NCBI RefSeq assembly: GCF_029212375.1
Contig: NZ_JARGNU010000006.1
Span: 18,535 to 82,534 of the forward strand
DNA length: 64,000 nucleotides
Reading direction: 5' to 3'
DNA from: Zhongshania sp.
Lineage (GTDB): Bacteria; Pseudomonadota; Gammaproteobacteria; Pseudomonadales; Spongiibacteraceae
Shown here: positions 53,940 to 63,611 of the stretch, in pieces
Layout: every line of letters begins with the position of its first letter
How positions within the stretch are numbered: position 1 is the first letter of the stretch
Position numbers and translations under genes: made by a program
Notes under the pieces: generated by a model
Told to the model about the DNA's origin: nothing
What the model saw: the letters and a program-made list of their open reading frames with translations, nothing else
The model's database searches: none

Positions 53940-54452
53940 GTGATTGATTCGGATGGATTTCGCCCAAATGTTGGCATCGTGCTTGCGAATGAGCGTGGCC
54001 AAGTTTTGTGGGCGCGCCGAGTAGGTCAAAGCGCGTGGCAATTTCCCCAGGGTGGCATTCACGAGGGTGAGTCGCCTGAGGCAGCGCTGTATCGCGAGTT
54101 GTATGAAGAGGTAGGGCTGCGCGAAGACGACGTCGATATGCTGGCCTGCACGCGGGGCTGGTTGCGCTATCGCCTGCCGCAGCGCTTGATTCGTCGCGAA
54201 AACAAACCCCTCTGTATTGGCCAAAAACAAAAGTGGTTTCTGCTGCAAATGAAAACCGACGATGCCAAAGTGAGCTTTGATTGCGGCGATAAGGCTGAGT
54301 TTGATCACTGGCAGTGGGTGAGCTACTGGTATCCGCTGGGGCAAGTGGTGGCATTTAAGCGAGAAGTTTACCGCCGCGCCATGAAAGAGTTGGCGCCGCG
54401 TCATGCCCGTTTAGTTAAAGACAGCGGCCTTGTTATTGGTGACTTGCGATGA
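53940..54452 (+). CDS. rppH: RNA pyrophosphohydrolase
   Basis: The 170-residue Nudix enzyme removes pyrophosphate from mRNA 5' ends and so starts decay. [27 protein letters not shown] is the typical N-terminus, and the Nudix box runs [23 protein letters not shown] (~38-60). It starts with GTG 53940 after AGGTGA. The stop overlaps the ptsP ATG by 4 nt (ATGA), the conserved rppH-ptsP arrangement. Confidence 0.95.
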   Translation: MIDSDGFRPNVGIVLANERGQVLWARRVGQSAWQFPQGGIHEGESPEAALYRELYEEVGLREDDVDMLACTRGWLRYRLPQRLIRRENKPLCIGQKQKWFLLQMKTDDAKVSFDCGDKAEFDHWQWVSYWYPLGQVVAFKREVYRRAMKELAPRHARLVKDSGLVIGDLR

Positions 54453-56722
54453 TGCTCGAAGCGCTACGCAGCATAGTTCAGGCCGTAAATGCCGCCGGCG
54501 ATCTGCAATCGGCATTGGATATTATCGTAAGCCGTATTGCCGAGGTGATGGACACCGAGGTGTGCACTGTTTATTTGCGCGACCCCGATACCAAGCGTTT
54601 AATTTTTATGGCCAACCAAGGCCTGAACCCAGAGCTTATCGGCAAAGTCAGCTTGGGGCCCGACGAGGGCTTGGTGGGTTTGGTGGCGCGCAGGGAAGAG
54701 CCGGTAAACCTCGATCACGCCGAGAAACACCCCAACTTTCTGTTTTTACCCGGCATCGGTGAAGAGCATTATCACTCTTTTCTGGGGGCGCCAATTATTC
54801 ATCAGCGCTCGGTTATGGGGGTGTTGGTTGTTCAGCAAAAAGATAGCCGCCGCTTTGATGAAGATGAAGAAGCCTTTCTAGTGACCATGTCGGCGCAGTT
54901 AGCTGGGGTAATTGCCCACGCCCGCGCGACGGGTTCTATTAATACCGCCCAAAACACAGTGGGCGCTACCGCATCCTTCAAAGGTATTGCCGGTGCCACT
55001 GGTGTGGCGATTGGTCAAGCGGCGGTAGTGGTGCCAATGGCCGAGTTACATTCGGTACCGCGCCGTCAATGTGACGATGTGGCGGCAGAGTTAGGTGCTT
55101 TTACCGCTGCACTAGATGCGGTGCGCAGCGATATTCGCGCGCTCAGTGATAAATTGCTCACCCAATTGCCGGCAGATGAACACGCCTTATTCGATGTCTA
55201 TTTACGGATAATGGACGATGGCGCGTGGGTGGCCGAGGTTGTTGCAAAAATCGAGGGCGGCGAGTGGGCGCAGGGTGCCTTGAGCCAGGTGATGTCTAGC
55301 CATATTCGCGCTTTTGAGATGATGGAAGACACCTATTTTAAAGAGCGCGCCACCGATATAAAGGATTTGGGTCGGCGGGTTTTGTCCTATCTGCAGGCTA
55401 ATGATATCGAGCCGCCAGATTATCCTGAAAGAACAATCTTAGTCGGTGAAGAACTCACTGCGTCGATGCTGGGTGAAGTTCCCCGCGAAAAGCTGGTTGG
55501 CATGGTGTCGGTGCGGGGTTCAAGTAACTCTCATGTGGCGATATTGGCTAGAGCCATGGGTATTCCCACGGTAATGGGCGCGAGTGATTTACCTTATACC
55601 CAAATCGAAAATGCCAATCTGATTGTCGACGGCTATTCGGGTTACGTTCACTATAATCCAACGCCCGAAGTGTATGAGCATTTTCGCTCAGTCTCTGAGG
55701 AAGATCACGCCCTGAACCAGGGCTTGGAAGCGCTGCGCGATTTGCCCAGCGAAACCTTAGATGGTCACCGCATGCCGCTGTGGGTTAATACCGGTTTGAT
55801 GGCAGATGTTGCCCGCTCGCTGGATCGAGGCGCCGAAGGGGTGGGTCTATACCGCACCGAGATTCCTTTTTTACTGCGTGAGCGTTTTCCCAGCGAAGAG
55901 GAGCAGCGCGTAATTTACCGCGAGCAGCTGCTGGCGTTTGCGCCACTGCCGGTCACTATGCGGACTTTGGATATTGGCGGCGACAAAGCCTTACCGTATT
56001 TCCCGATTGAAGAAGAAAATCCCTTTTTGGGGTGGCGAGGAATCAGGGTGACCTTGGATCACCCAGAAATATTTCTCGTGCAGGTCCGCGCGATGCTTAA
56101 GGCCAGTGAAGGCTTAAATAATTTGCGCATTATGTTGCCGATGATCAGCAATGTGCAGGAAGTGGATGAGGCCCTAGAGTTGGTGCGCAGGGCTTACGAA
56201 GAGTTGCTGGAAGATGGCTGGGATATTAATCTGCCACCGATTGGGGTCATGGTTGAAGTGCCCGCAGCGGTTTATCAGGCGCGGCAATTGGCGCGGCGGG
56301 TCGATTTTTTGTCGGTGGGCTCAAATGATTTAACCCAGTATTTGCTGGCAGTTGATCGCAATAACACCCGAGTTGCCGATCTTTATCACGCTTATCATCC
56401 GGCGGTGTTGAACAGTTTGCAGCAGGTCGTCGACGCCGCGCATGCCGAGGGTAAACCGGTAGGGATTTGCGGAGAGTTGGCCGGAGATCCTGCGGCAGCT
56501 TTGATCTTGATGGCGATGGGCTACGATATGCTGTCGATGAACGACAATAGTTTGTTGCGGGTTAAGGCGGTTATTCGCAGCTGTCGTTTTGAGGATTTAC
56601 AGAGTCTGCTCGATGGGGTGATGTTGGTAGATACTGCCGACGAGGTTAAGGCCCAGCTGCGCAAAGCTATGATTAATATTGGCATGGAGCGCTTACTGCA
56701 GCAGACGTCAGGCGGCGTATAG
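54449..56722 (+). CDS. ptsP: Phosphoenolpyruvate-protein phosphotransferase PtsP (EI-Ntr)
   Basis: The protein has 757 residues. An N-terminal GAF domain (~1-150, [21 protein letters not shown]) is followed by the PEP-utilising domains with the phosphorylated His (~362) in [21 protein letters not shown], then the barrel with [29 protein letters not shown] and [18 protein letters not shown], and the Cys in [12 protein letters not shown]-Ntr starts the nitrogen-related PTS phosphorelay (NPr, EIIA-Ntr). It is coupled to rppH and convergent with the NRDE gene. Confidence 0.95.
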   Translation: MMLEALRSIVQAVNAAGDLQSALDIIVSRIAEVMDTEVCTVYLRDPDTKRLIFMANQGLNPELIGKVSLGPDEGLVGLVARREEPVNLDHAEKHPNFLFLPGIGEEHYHSFLGAPIIHQRSVMGVLVVQQKDSRRFDEDEEAFLVTMSAQLAGVIAHARATGSINTAQNTVGATASFKGIAGATGVAIGQAAVVVPMAELHSVPRRQCDDVAAELGAFTAALDAVRSDIRALSDKLLTQLPADEHALFDVYLRIMDDGAWVAEVVAKIEGGEWAQGALSQVMSSHIRAFEMMEDTYFKERATDIKDLGRRVLSYLQANDIEPPDYPERTILVGEELTASMLGEVPREKLVGMVSVRGSSNSHVAILARAMGIPTVMGASDLPYTQIENANLIVDGYSGYVHYNPTPEVYEHFRSVSEEDHALNQGLEALRDLPSETLDGHRMPLWVNTGLMADVARSLDRGAEGVGLYRTEIPFLLRERFPSEEEQRVIYREQLLAFAPLPVTMRTLDIGGDKALPYFPIEEENPFLGWRGIRVTLDHPEIFLVQVRAMLKASEGLNNLRIMLPMISNVQEVDEALELVRRAYEELLEDGWDINLPPIGVMVEVPAAVYQARQLARRVDFLSVGSNDLTQYLLAVDRNNTRVADLYHAYHPAVLNSLQQVVDAAHAEGKPVGICGELAGDPAAALILMAMGYDMLSMNDNSLLRVKAVIRSCRFEDLQSLLDGVMLVDTADEVKAQLRKAMINIGMERLLQQTSGGV

Positions 56723-56733
56723 TGCCGTTGGCG

Positions 56734-57495
56734 CTAAGCTGTGGGTTTAGTGCAAAAGTGCTTTAGGGACTGCGGTTTTAAAAACTCGGCTTGTTGTGGG
56801 TCGGTATTATAAATTTGCTCCCAAAAGTCCCAGTGGCCGTCTAGGCCGAGGCTAACAATACTGCTAGAACGGGTGCCGTAGCAGAGGTCTTTGGCGTTCA
56901 CAAAGCGGCTGGATAAGGCAAGGTTGATTGCCTCCTCGTGATGGCCGCTGCTGCTAGGGTCTTGGAGCATGGCCAGCAGCTGGTGGTGATCTGTGGCTGT
57001 CGTCAGCACGGAATTCAAATCACGCTCCCCTTTCATCGTTTTTTCATTGCGACTACTGCGCGGGATATTGCCTATGGCGTGAGTGCCTGGCGGCAGTAGC
57101 GCCCAGCTTGGCTCAATATTATTGCTGTAGCCGAGCTCTACACCATCGAAGGCGATAAAGTTAAATGGTCGGTATTCAGATTTTTCTAGTTCTAGTTGTG
57201 TGAGGTATCTGGGGGTGTCGTCGCTGCTGAGTAGAAAGTTTTTGACGAGATCGCCACGACTGCGGTCGCCCAAACCCTCAGCGTCGCGAAGATTGGTGAC
57301 CGCGGCAAAGCGGCCGTTGCGGCTAACGCCCAGCCAGCTGCCGCCGTATTCAAGGTCGCGGCCAGCTAAAATTTGTGGGTAATCTGGCCAGAAGTCGGCG
57401 GCGAGGGTGGGGCGTGAATAAAATTCGTCACGATTAGCGGCAATAATGAGTGGCTGGTCTGGCAACTGTTGCCAAGACAATAAAATCAGGCACAT
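56734..57495 (-). CDS. NRDE (TANGO2-like) family protein
   Basis: The 253-residue cytoplasmic protein has the defining NRDE motif in PLIIAANRDEFYSRPT (~14-29), followed by ILAGRDLEYGGSWLGVSRNGRFAAVTN. It belongs to the TANGO2 family. These are Ntn-hydrolase-like in fold and have been linked to haem or lipid handling in eukaryotes; the bacterial role is unclear. I chose ATG 57495 because MCLILLSW is the family-typical start; a GTG 6 nt upstream is possible. Confidence 0.88.
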   Translation of the reverse strand: MCLILLSWQQLPDQPLIIAANRDEFYSRPTLAADFWPDYPQILAGRDLEYGGSWLGVSRNGRFAAVTNLRDAEGLGDRSRGDLVKNFLLSSDDTPRYLTQLELEKSEYRPFNFIAFDGVELGYSNNIEPSWALLPPGTHAIGNIPRSSRNEKTMKGERDLNSVLTTATDHHQLLAMLQDPSSSGHHEEAINLALSSRFVNAKDLCYGTRSSSIVSLGLDGHWDFWEQIYNTDPQQAEFLKPQSLKHFCTKPTA

Positions 57496-57564
57496 GGACA
57501 CTACGCTGTTGTTTGTAAGTAGAGCTGGTCATAATAGCAGCTTTGCGCGAAGTCGAGGTGGTCT

Positions 57565-58356
57565 ATGGTGGTGCTGATATATCTTGGGGTCGGCGCCATT
57601 GCGGGGTTTGTCGCGGGTTTGTTTGGTGTGGGCGGTGGCATGGTAATTGTCCCTGCGCTGGTGGTTTGCTTTGCGGCCCTAGCGGTGCCGGAAAATATTG
57701 CGATGCAACTGGCGGTGGGAACCTCGCTAGCGGCCATTGTGGTGAGCTCCCTCAGTTCGGTGCGAACGCATCACAAAATGGGCAATATCGACTGGTTGCG
57801 CTGGCGTGGTTTGGCACCAGGTATTGCGGCAGGTGTGATGTTGGGGGTTGCCACCGCGAGCGTGCTGTCGGCGGAGTCGCTTAAGCTTGCCTTCGGAATT
57901 TTTTGCTTAGTGATTGCTTTGTATATGGGTTTAGCTATGCAGCCGCCAGCCACAAGGCAGTTGCCTGGGCCGGGGGGGCTGTTGCCAGTGGGTGTGGGTA
58001 TCGGTTTTTTCTCGGCGCTGTTTGGTGTGGGTGGCGGCTCCTTGAGCGTGCCCTACTTGACTTGGTGCAATATGCGAATGCAAAAGGCGGTGGCTACGTC
58101 AGCAGCCTGCGGGGTGCCAATTGCGGTTGTGGGTGCAATGAGCAATATGGTTGCCGGTTATGGTCACGCGAGCTTACCAGCCTATAGTATTGGTTTTGTG
58201 TATTGGCCGGCGTTATTGGGTTTGGTGTTACTAAGTGCGCCCTGCGCAAGATGGGGGGCGCAGTTGGCGCAGCGCCTGTCGGCGGTGTATCTACGCCGCG
58301 CATTTGCTGGGTTTTTATTGGTGGTTGGCAGTCAATTTATTTGGGGAGCACTGTAG
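57565..58356 (+). CDS. TauE/SafE family membrane transporter (second copy)
   Basis: The 263-residue protein has about eight hydrophobic segments and two glycine-rich repeats, GFVAGLFGVGGGMVIVPALV and FFSALFGVGGGSLSVPYL, the family hallmark. It exports an anionic, probably sulfur-containing, compound; the substrate is unknown. It precedes lgt by 3 nt. It differs in repeat sequence from the family member at 18068. Confidence 0.9.
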   Translation: MVVLIYLGVGAIAGFVAGLFGVGGGMVIVPALVVCFAALAVPENIAMQLAVGTSLAAIVVSSLSSVRTHHKMGNIDWLRWRGLAPGIAAGVMLGVATASVLSAESLKLAFGIFCLVIALYMGLAMQPPATRQLPGPGGLLPVGVGIGFFSALFGVGGGSLSVPYLTWCNMRMQKAVATSAACGVPIAVVGAMSNMVAGYGHASLPAYSIGFVYWPALLGLVLLSAPCARWGAQLAQRLSAVYLRRAFAGFLLVVGSQFIWGAL

Positions 58357-58359
58357 GGC

Positions 58360-59166
58360 ATGTTGAGACATCCTGATATCGATCCGGTTGCGTTGCAGCT
58401 TGGGCCACTTTCGATACATTGGTACGGGCTGATGTATTTGGCAGGTTTTGCCGCTGCGTGGTTTTTGGCAAAGCGTCGCAGTCACCAGCCATGGAGTCCC
58501 CTCAATGAAGCGCAAGTGGAGGATTTGATTTTTTACGGCGCCGTTGGGGTGATCTTGGGTGGTCGTTTCGGCTACGTCATATTTTATAATTTCCCTCAAT
58601 TTTTGCAGGATCCGCTGTGGCTGTTTCGGGTCTGGGAAGGCGGTATGGCCTTTCACGGCGGCTTGCTGGGCGTGATTATTGCGGTGGCGCTATATGCTCG
58701 AAAAATCAAAGTGCCGGTGGTGGCGCTCTGGGATTTTATTGCGCCGCTGGCGCCCATTGGTTTGGGGCTGGGGCGCATTGGTAATTTCATTGGTCAGGAG
58801 TTATGGGGCCGACCGACCGATGGCCCGTGGGGAATGCTGTTCCCGCGCGACCCATCGCATTTACCTCGGCATCCGTCGCAGCTTTACCAGTTTGCGCTAG
58901 AGGGCGTGTTGTTATTTGTGATTCTATTTTTCTTTACCCGTAAGCAGCGACCGCCCCTAGCGGCGGGAGCCTTGTTTTTGCTGTGCTACGGAAGTTTCCG
59001 CTTTGTGGTGGAGTTTGTTCGTGAGCCCGATCGCCATATTGGCTTCGATGCGCTGGGTTGGCTTACGCGGGGGCAGGAATTATCGCTGCCTATGATTATA
59101 ATTGGCGGGTTTTTACTGGCGTTGGCGTATAAACGCAGCGCAGCCAATGGCAAGGTGGGGAAATAA
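58360..59166 (+). CDS. lgt: Prolipoprotein diacylglyceryl transferase
   Basis: Lgt moves diacylglycerol from phosphatidylglycerol to the lipobox cysteine of prolipoproteins in the inner membrane. The 268 residues contain seven membrane segments, the HGGLLGV region and the signature [21 protein letters not shown] (~142-162), plus HPSQLYQF. It makes the first modification of lipoproteins such as the iron-binding protein at 49882. It sits one nucleotide before thyA. Confidence 0.97.
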   Translation: MLRHPDIDPVALQLGPLSIHWYGLMYLAGFAAAWFLAKRRSHQPWSPLNEAQVEDLIFYGAVGVILGGRFGYVIFYNFPQFLQDPLWLFRVWEGGMAFHGGLLGVIIAVALYARKIKVPVVALWDFIAPLAPIGLGLGRIGNFIGQELWGRPTDGPWGMLFPRDPSHLPRHPSQLYQFALEGVLLFVILFFFTRKQRPPLAAGALFLLCYGSFRFVVEFVREPDRHIGFDALGWLTRGQELSLPMIIIGGFLLALAYKRSAANGKVGK

Positions 59167-59167
59167 T

Positions 59168-60007
59168 ATGCAGCAGTATCTCGATTTGTTGCGAGATGTT
59201 CGTGACAACGGCACCGACAAAGGTGATCGCACTGGGGTGGGTACGCGTTCGGTGTTTGGTCGCCAGCTGCGCTTTGATCTGCAGCAGGGTTTCCCGCTGA
59301 TGACCACCAAAAAAGTGCATTTGCGCAGTATTATTTGCGAGTTAATTTGGTTTTTGCAGGGCAGTTGCGACAATAACTGGCTGCGCGAGCGGGGCGTATC
59401 TATTTGGAATGAATGGGCCCTAGAAAATGGCGATTTAGGGCCTATTTACGGCAAGCAGTGGCGCAGTTGGGCCTGTCCTGACGGTAGCACCATCGATCAA
59501 ATTAGCGAAGTTATCGACATGATTCGTCGCAAGCCCGATTCGCGGCGCTTGTTGGTGAATGCGTGGAACCCAGCAGATCTTCCCGATGAATCGCTAAGCC
59601 CGCAGGAGAATGCGCGTCGTGGTCGCGCCGCGCTGCCGCCCTGCCACACTTTATTTCAGTTTTATGTCGCTAACGGCCGGTTGTCGTGCCAGCTCTATCA
59701 GCGCAGTGCGGATCTTTTTCTGGGGGTGCCTTTCAATATCGCCAGCTATGCTCTGCTAACGCACATGATTGCCCAGCAGTGTGATTTGGATGTTGGCGAT
59801 TTCGTGCATACCTTTGGTGATTGTCACTTGTATCAAAACCATCTCACCGACGAAATCGTTGAAGAGCAGCTCCGGCGCACACCAAAGCCGCTGCCGAAGC
59901 TCGTTATTAAGCGGCGGCCTGAGTCGGTGTTTAACTACGACTTTGAAGATTTTGAGTTTGCGGGCTACGAGCCTTATCCGAGTATAAAAGCACCTATCGC
60001 TGTTTGA
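59168..60007 (+). CDS. thyA: Thymidylate synthase
   Basis: ThyA methylates dUMP to dTMP with methylene-THF. The 279 residues hold the N-terminal [18 protein letters not shown] (~22-39), the catalytic Cys in [15 protein letters not shown], and [26 protein letters not shown]. There is a short insert ([11 protein letters not shown]) before the catalytic cysteine. ATG 59168 begins one base after lgt ends. It is followed by folA, which regenerates the folate cofactor. Confidence 0.97.
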   Translation: MQQYLDLLRDVRDNGTDKGDRTGVGTRSVFGRQLRFDLQQGFPLMTTKKVHLRSIICELIWFLQGSCDNNWLRERGVSIWNEWALENGDLGPIYGKQWRSWACPDGSTIDQISEVIDMIRRKPDSRRLLVNAWNPADLPDESLSPQENARRGRAALPPCHTLFQFYVANGRLSCQLYQRSADLFLGVPFNIASYALLTHMIAQQCDLDVGDFVHTFGDCHLYQNHLTDEIVEEQLRRTPKPLPKLVIKRRPESVFNYDFEDFEFAGYEPYPSIKAPIAV

Positions 60008-60020
60008 TGTTGGGGATTTC

Positions 60021-60539
60021 ATGTCTGTAAGTATTTCGATGATTGTCGCGATGGCGAATAACCGCGTGATAGGTGTGAACAATGAGTTGCCTTGGCACTT
60101 GCCGGCAGATCTCAAGCATTTTAAAACGACGACCATGGCTAAGCCCATTGTGATGGGGCGCAAGACTTGGGAGTCTATTGGCAGGCCTCTGCCTGGGCGG
60201 CGCAATATTGTGGTGAGTCGGCAAGCGGATTATGTCGCAGAAGGGGCAGAGGTGGTCGCCAGTGTGGATGCCGGTATTTCCTTGGCGACCGCGCACGCAG
60301 TGGCGGAGGGTTTGTTGGAAATTGTGGTTATTGGCGGCGAGACGATATACCGCAGCGCGCTGGCTAAAGCCCAAAAAATCTATTTAACCGAGGTCGATGT
60401 CAGTCTAGATGGCGACGCTTGGTTTCCCGAATTGCCAGAAAATGAGTGGCGGGAGACGGCTAGAGAGTGTTACCCCGTAACAAATACCGAGAGCTTGGCT
60501 TACAGCTTTGTCACTTTGCAGCGGATTTCCGTTGAGTAG
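60021..60539 (+). CDS. folA: Dihydrofolate reductase
   Basis: FolA reduces dihydrofolate to THF with NADPH, renewing the cofactor used by ThyA. The 172 residues show SMIVAMANNRVIGVNNELPWHLPADLKHFK (Asp in the substrate site near 28), IVMGRKTWESIGRPLPGRRNIVVS and the GGETIYRSAL turn. It is the last gene of lgt-thyA-folA and is followed by a 303-nt gap. Confidence 0.97.
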   Translation: MSVSISMIVAMANNRVIGVNNELPWHLPADLKHFKTTTMAKPIVMGRKTWESIGRPLPGRRNIVVSRQADYVAEGAEVVASVDAGISLATAHAVAEGLLEIVVIGGETIYRSALAKAQKIYLTEVDVSLDGDAWFPELPENEWRETARECYPVTNTESLAYSFVTLQRISVE

Positions 60540-60842
60540 CAAGTAATTTGTACAATTAACAAACAGCACTCTGGGATCTCGGCGAGATGAGGGCGCGTAT
60601 TGAACGTTACTCAGAAAGGAGTTGTTGTTACCTTAGTTCTCGATTTTGTAACGCATCAACCCAGCGAGAAGGCAATAATTTTTATATTACGAAACATTTA
60701 GTTTTCTCGTTGATTCTTACGTTTGCTCATGATTAAAATAAGCTCCGCTGTATGAAAGCACGGTCTTACGACTGGCCGTACGGCTGAACTAGATAATAAG
60801 CTCTGCTTTCACTAAACGTCCCAAATAGGAAAAGCAATTCCC
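60540..60842 (+). promoter_or_regulatory. Intergenic region with the promoter of the DUF3450-ExbB cluster
   Basis: TTGATT (60710-60715) and TAAAAT (60734-60739) are 18 nt apart, a plausible sigma-70 promoter about 100 nt before the start. TGAAAGCA (60753-60760) pairs with TGCTTTCA (60804-60811), and GCCGTACGGC (60775-60784) is palindromic in between, so the leader may fold. No Fur box was recognised. Confidence 0.5.
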
Positions 60843-61682
60843 ATGAAAACGCAACGATTGAAAACAATCGCGCTGGCGGTCGGTATGGCTGTTGGTATGC
60901 TGGCTGTGTCGCCGGCCTACTCAGCTACAACTGCTGGGCAAGATCCTGCGGCAGCACAACTGCCACCCCCTAAGCCACTGATTCCTGTTAGCAAAGTTCT
61001 TGAGGTAGGTCAAAAAAGAACTAAAGCAGCGAAACAGTCACAAGTAAAAATCGACCGTCTGGCAGCAGACACAGGTGATTTGCTACAAGACTATAAAACG
61101 GTAATGAAGCAAGTAGATGGTTTGCGCATCTACAATGGCCGTCTTGAAAAGCAAATCACTGGCCAGTTACGTCGTATCTCTGGTCTAGAAAAGTCTGTTG
61201 ACGATGCAACGGTTATTCAGCGTCAAATTACGCCTTTATTGATTCGTATGATTGACGGTCTTGAGCAGTTTGTTGCTCTAGACGTGCCTTTCCATATCGA
61301 TGAGCGTAAAGAGCGTGTTGAATTTCTGCGCAACAATATGGATCGCTCAGATATTTCTATCGCTGAAAAATTCCGTCAGGTTCTTGAAGCATACAAAATT
61401 GAGAACGAATACGGTCGTAAAATTGATAGCTACAAAGGCGTAGCGCTCGTTGAAGGTTCTGAGCGTGATGTTAACTTCCTGCGTATTGGTCGCATTGGTT
61501 TGATGTATCAAACTACCGATGGCGAGCAGTCTGGCGCTTGGGATCAAGACAAGCGTAGCTGGGTTGAATTGGATGCTGGCGACTATCGCGGCGCGATCCA
61601 AAAGGGTCTGCGTATTTCGAATAAGCAGGCTTCTATCGATATTATGAAACTCCCGATTCCTGCTCCGGAGGCTGCGAAATAA
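60843..61682 (+). CDS. DUF3450 family protein of the TonB energising cluster
   Basis: The 279-residue protein has a signal peptide (~1-27, ending AYS-A), then a Pro-rich linker and a long coiled coil (~50-110, KQSQVKIDRLAADTGDLLQDYKTVMKQ). The C-terminal globular part includes FLRIGRIGLMYQTTDG. This matches DUF3450, which regularly precedes ExbB/ExbD genes and is thought to be a periplasmic part of a TonB complex. ATG 60843 begins 8 nt after GGAAAAGC. The stop overlaps the next start (TAATG). Confidence 0.9.
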   Translation: MKTQRLKTIALAVGMAVGMLAVSPAYSATTAGQDPAAAQLPPPKPLIPVSKVLEVGQKRTKAAKQSQVKIDRLAADTGDLLQDYKTVMKQVDGLRIYNGRLEKQITGQLRRISGLEKSVDDATVIQRQITPLLIRMIDGLEQFVALDVPFHIDERKERVEFLRNNMDRSDISIAEKFRQVLEAYKIENEYGRKIDSYKGVALVEGSERDVNFLRIGRIGLMYQTTDGEQSGAWDQDKRSWVELDAGDYRGAIQKGLRISNKQASIDIMKLPIPAPEAAK

Positions 61683-63070
61683 TGAAACGTAATCTATTTA
61701 ACGCCGCAGTGCTTGCGTTTAGCGGTTTGATTGCCGTTGCAGCTATGCCGGCTATGGCCGAAGACGCCAAGTCACTAGATGAACTTCTGAAAATGGTTGA
61801 ACAAGGCCGTGTTTCAGAAATCCGCGAACACAAAGAGCGCGAACAGCGTTTTGCTGCTGCTCGCTACGACCAGCAGAAAACACTGGACGAAGCAAAGCGC
61901 ACTTTGGCTTCAGAAGAAAAGCGTTCTTCCGATCTGGAAAAAAGCTTTGAAGAAAATGAAACCGTTATTGTTGAGAAGCAGCGTCAGCTGAAAGAGCGTC
62001 TGGGTACGTTGACCGAGCTGTTTGGTCACCTGACATCTACCGCTGGTGATTTGCGTTCTAACTTCCAGTCATCACTTATCAGTATTCAGTTCCCTCAGCG
62101 CGAACAGTTTATCGATGATTTGATTGGCAAGATGTCTGGCGCAGAAGAGTTGCCTAGCATCGAAGAGATTGAGCGTGTTTGGTTCGAGCTTCAGCGTGAA
62201 ATGACTGAGTCTGGTCGCGTTGTTAAATTCCGCACCACTGTAACCAGTGCTGGCGGCGAGAAGAGCGAGCAGGACGTTATCCGTGTTGGTACCTTCAACG
62301 CTGTAAATAGCGATGGCGAATACCTGCAGTACATTGCAGAGAATGGCACACTGGCCGTATTGTCTCGTCAGCCTAGTGGTCCATACATGAGCTGGGCAGA
62401 AGATCTTGCTAGCTCTACCTCTGGCATGAGCGCATTCGGTATTGACCCTACTGGTCCTACTGGTGGCTCGTACTTGGCCGCTCTGATTGACAGCCCAACG
62501 TTAACTGAACGCTGGCACCAAGGTGGTGTGGTTGGTTACGTTATCAGCGCCGTCGGTGCTCTGGCTATGCTGATTGCAATTTGGCGCTTGATTGTACTTT
62601 CTATGGAAGACATGAAAGTTAACAGTCAGCTGAAAAGCAAAAAGGCTAACCCAAATAACAGCCTTGGTCGCGTGTTGAAAGTCCATGAAGATAATCCAAG
62701 CATGGATCCTGAGACTCTGGAACTGAAACTGTCAGAAGCAATTCTGAAAGAAACGCCACGTCTTGAAAACTCGCTAAACCTGCTGAAGATTATTGCCGCA
62801 GTTGCCCCTCTCTTGGGTCTGCTGGGTACCGTAACCGGTATGATTATCACCTTCCAGGCCATCACCATCTTTGGTGCTGGTGATCCAAAAGCAATGGCTG
62901 GCGGTATCTCTGGTGCACTGGTAACTACTGTACTCGGTCTGGTGGTAGCGATCCCAACAGTTCTGCTGCACACATTTGTGAGCGGTCGGGCCAAGAAGAT
63001 TATCCATGTTCTTGACCAGCAAACTACGGGCATCATTGCCGAACACACGGAAGGTCACGCGGGGAATTAA
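61682..63070 (+). CDS. MotA/TolQ/ExbB proton channel protein with long periplasmic coiled coil
   Basis: The 462-residue protein has a signal peptide (~1-26), a coiled-coil periplasmic region (~30-110) with GRVSEIREHKEREQRF, then a first TM near 285-303. The proton-channel core is at 345-445 with NSLNLLKIIAAVAPLLGLLGTVTGMI and ALVTTVLGLVVAIPTVLLH. The extended N-terminus is typical of the TtpC-type ExbB found in TonB2 systems of marine gammaproteobacteria. It couples proton flow to TonB together with the second ExbB and ExbD. Confidence 0.92.
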   Translation: MKRNLFNAAVLAFSGLIAVAAMPAMAEDAKSLDELLKMVEQGRVSEIREHKEREQRFAAARYDQQKTLDEAKRTLASEEKRSSDLEKSFEENETVIVEKQRQLKERLGTLTELFGHLTSTAGDLRSNFQSSLISIQFPQREQFIDDLIGKMSGAEELPSIEEIERVWFELQREMTESGRVVKFRTTVTSAGGEKSEQDVIRVGTFNAVNSDGEYLQYIAENGTLAVLSRQPSGPYMSWAEDLASSTSGMSAFGIDPTGPTGGSYLAALIDSPTLTERWHQGGVVGYVISAVGALAMLIAIWRLIVLSMEDMKVNSQLKSKKANPNNSLGRVLKVHEDNPSMDPETLELKLSEAILKETPRLENSLNLLKIIAAVAPLLGLLGTVTGMIITFQAITIFGAGDPKAMAGGISGALVTTVLGLVVAIPTVLLHTFVSGRAKKIIHVLDQQTTGIIAEHTEGHAGN

Positions 63071-63073
63071 GCG

Positions 63074-63601
63074 ATGTACCTACTGAATGAATGGGCGGAG
63101 ATAATTCGACGATTCATGGATGCAGGCGGCGACGTACTTTGGGCCATCGCCGGCCTGACATTTCTGATGTGGACTCTCGCTCTTGAACGACTTTGGTATT
63201 ACAAATTTGAGCTGTCGAAAGACGTCAATGGTGCCATTGGTAGCTGGGAGAAGCGCGCAGAGCGTAAATCTTGGAATGCCAAGCGAATTCGCGAAAAGTT
63301 GATATCGCAAGTATCACTTAAAATTAATGCGAGTTTGCCAATGATCCAAACAATGGTGGCACTGTGTCCACTATTGGGATTGTTGGGTACTGTTACCGGT
63401 ATGATTGAAGTGTTTAACATCATGGCGGTAACAGGTGGCGGCGATGCTAAATCGATGGCCGGCGGTGTTTCAAAAGCAACAATCCCGACAATGGCGGGTA
63501 TGGTTGCAGCCTTGTCAGGCGTTTTCATCAATACTTATGTTAAAAGTATTGCAGAACGTGAGAGCGAGCTTTTGGAAGACCATCTGACAACAGATCACTA
63601 A
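63074..63601 (+). CDS. MotA/TolQ/ExbB proton channel protein (second, short)
   Basis: The 175-residue protein has one N-terminal TM (~18-38) and a channel core MIQTMVALCPLLGLLGTVTGMIEVFNIM (~91-118) plus TIPTMAGMVAALSGVFINTY. It is a standard-length ExbB-like subunit. It starts 3 nt after the long ExbB protein and 10 nt before exbD, so all are in one operon. Confidence 0.92.
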   Translation: MYLLNEWAEIIRRFMDAGGDVLWAIAGLTFLMWTLALERLWYYKFELSKDVNGAIGSWEKRAERKSWNAKRIREKLISQVSLKINASLPMIQTMVALCPLLGLLGTVTGMIEVFNIMAVTGGGDAKSMAGGVSKATIPTMAGMVAALSGVFINTYVKSIAERESELLEDHLTTDH

Positions 63602-63611
63602 GAGAGCTAAC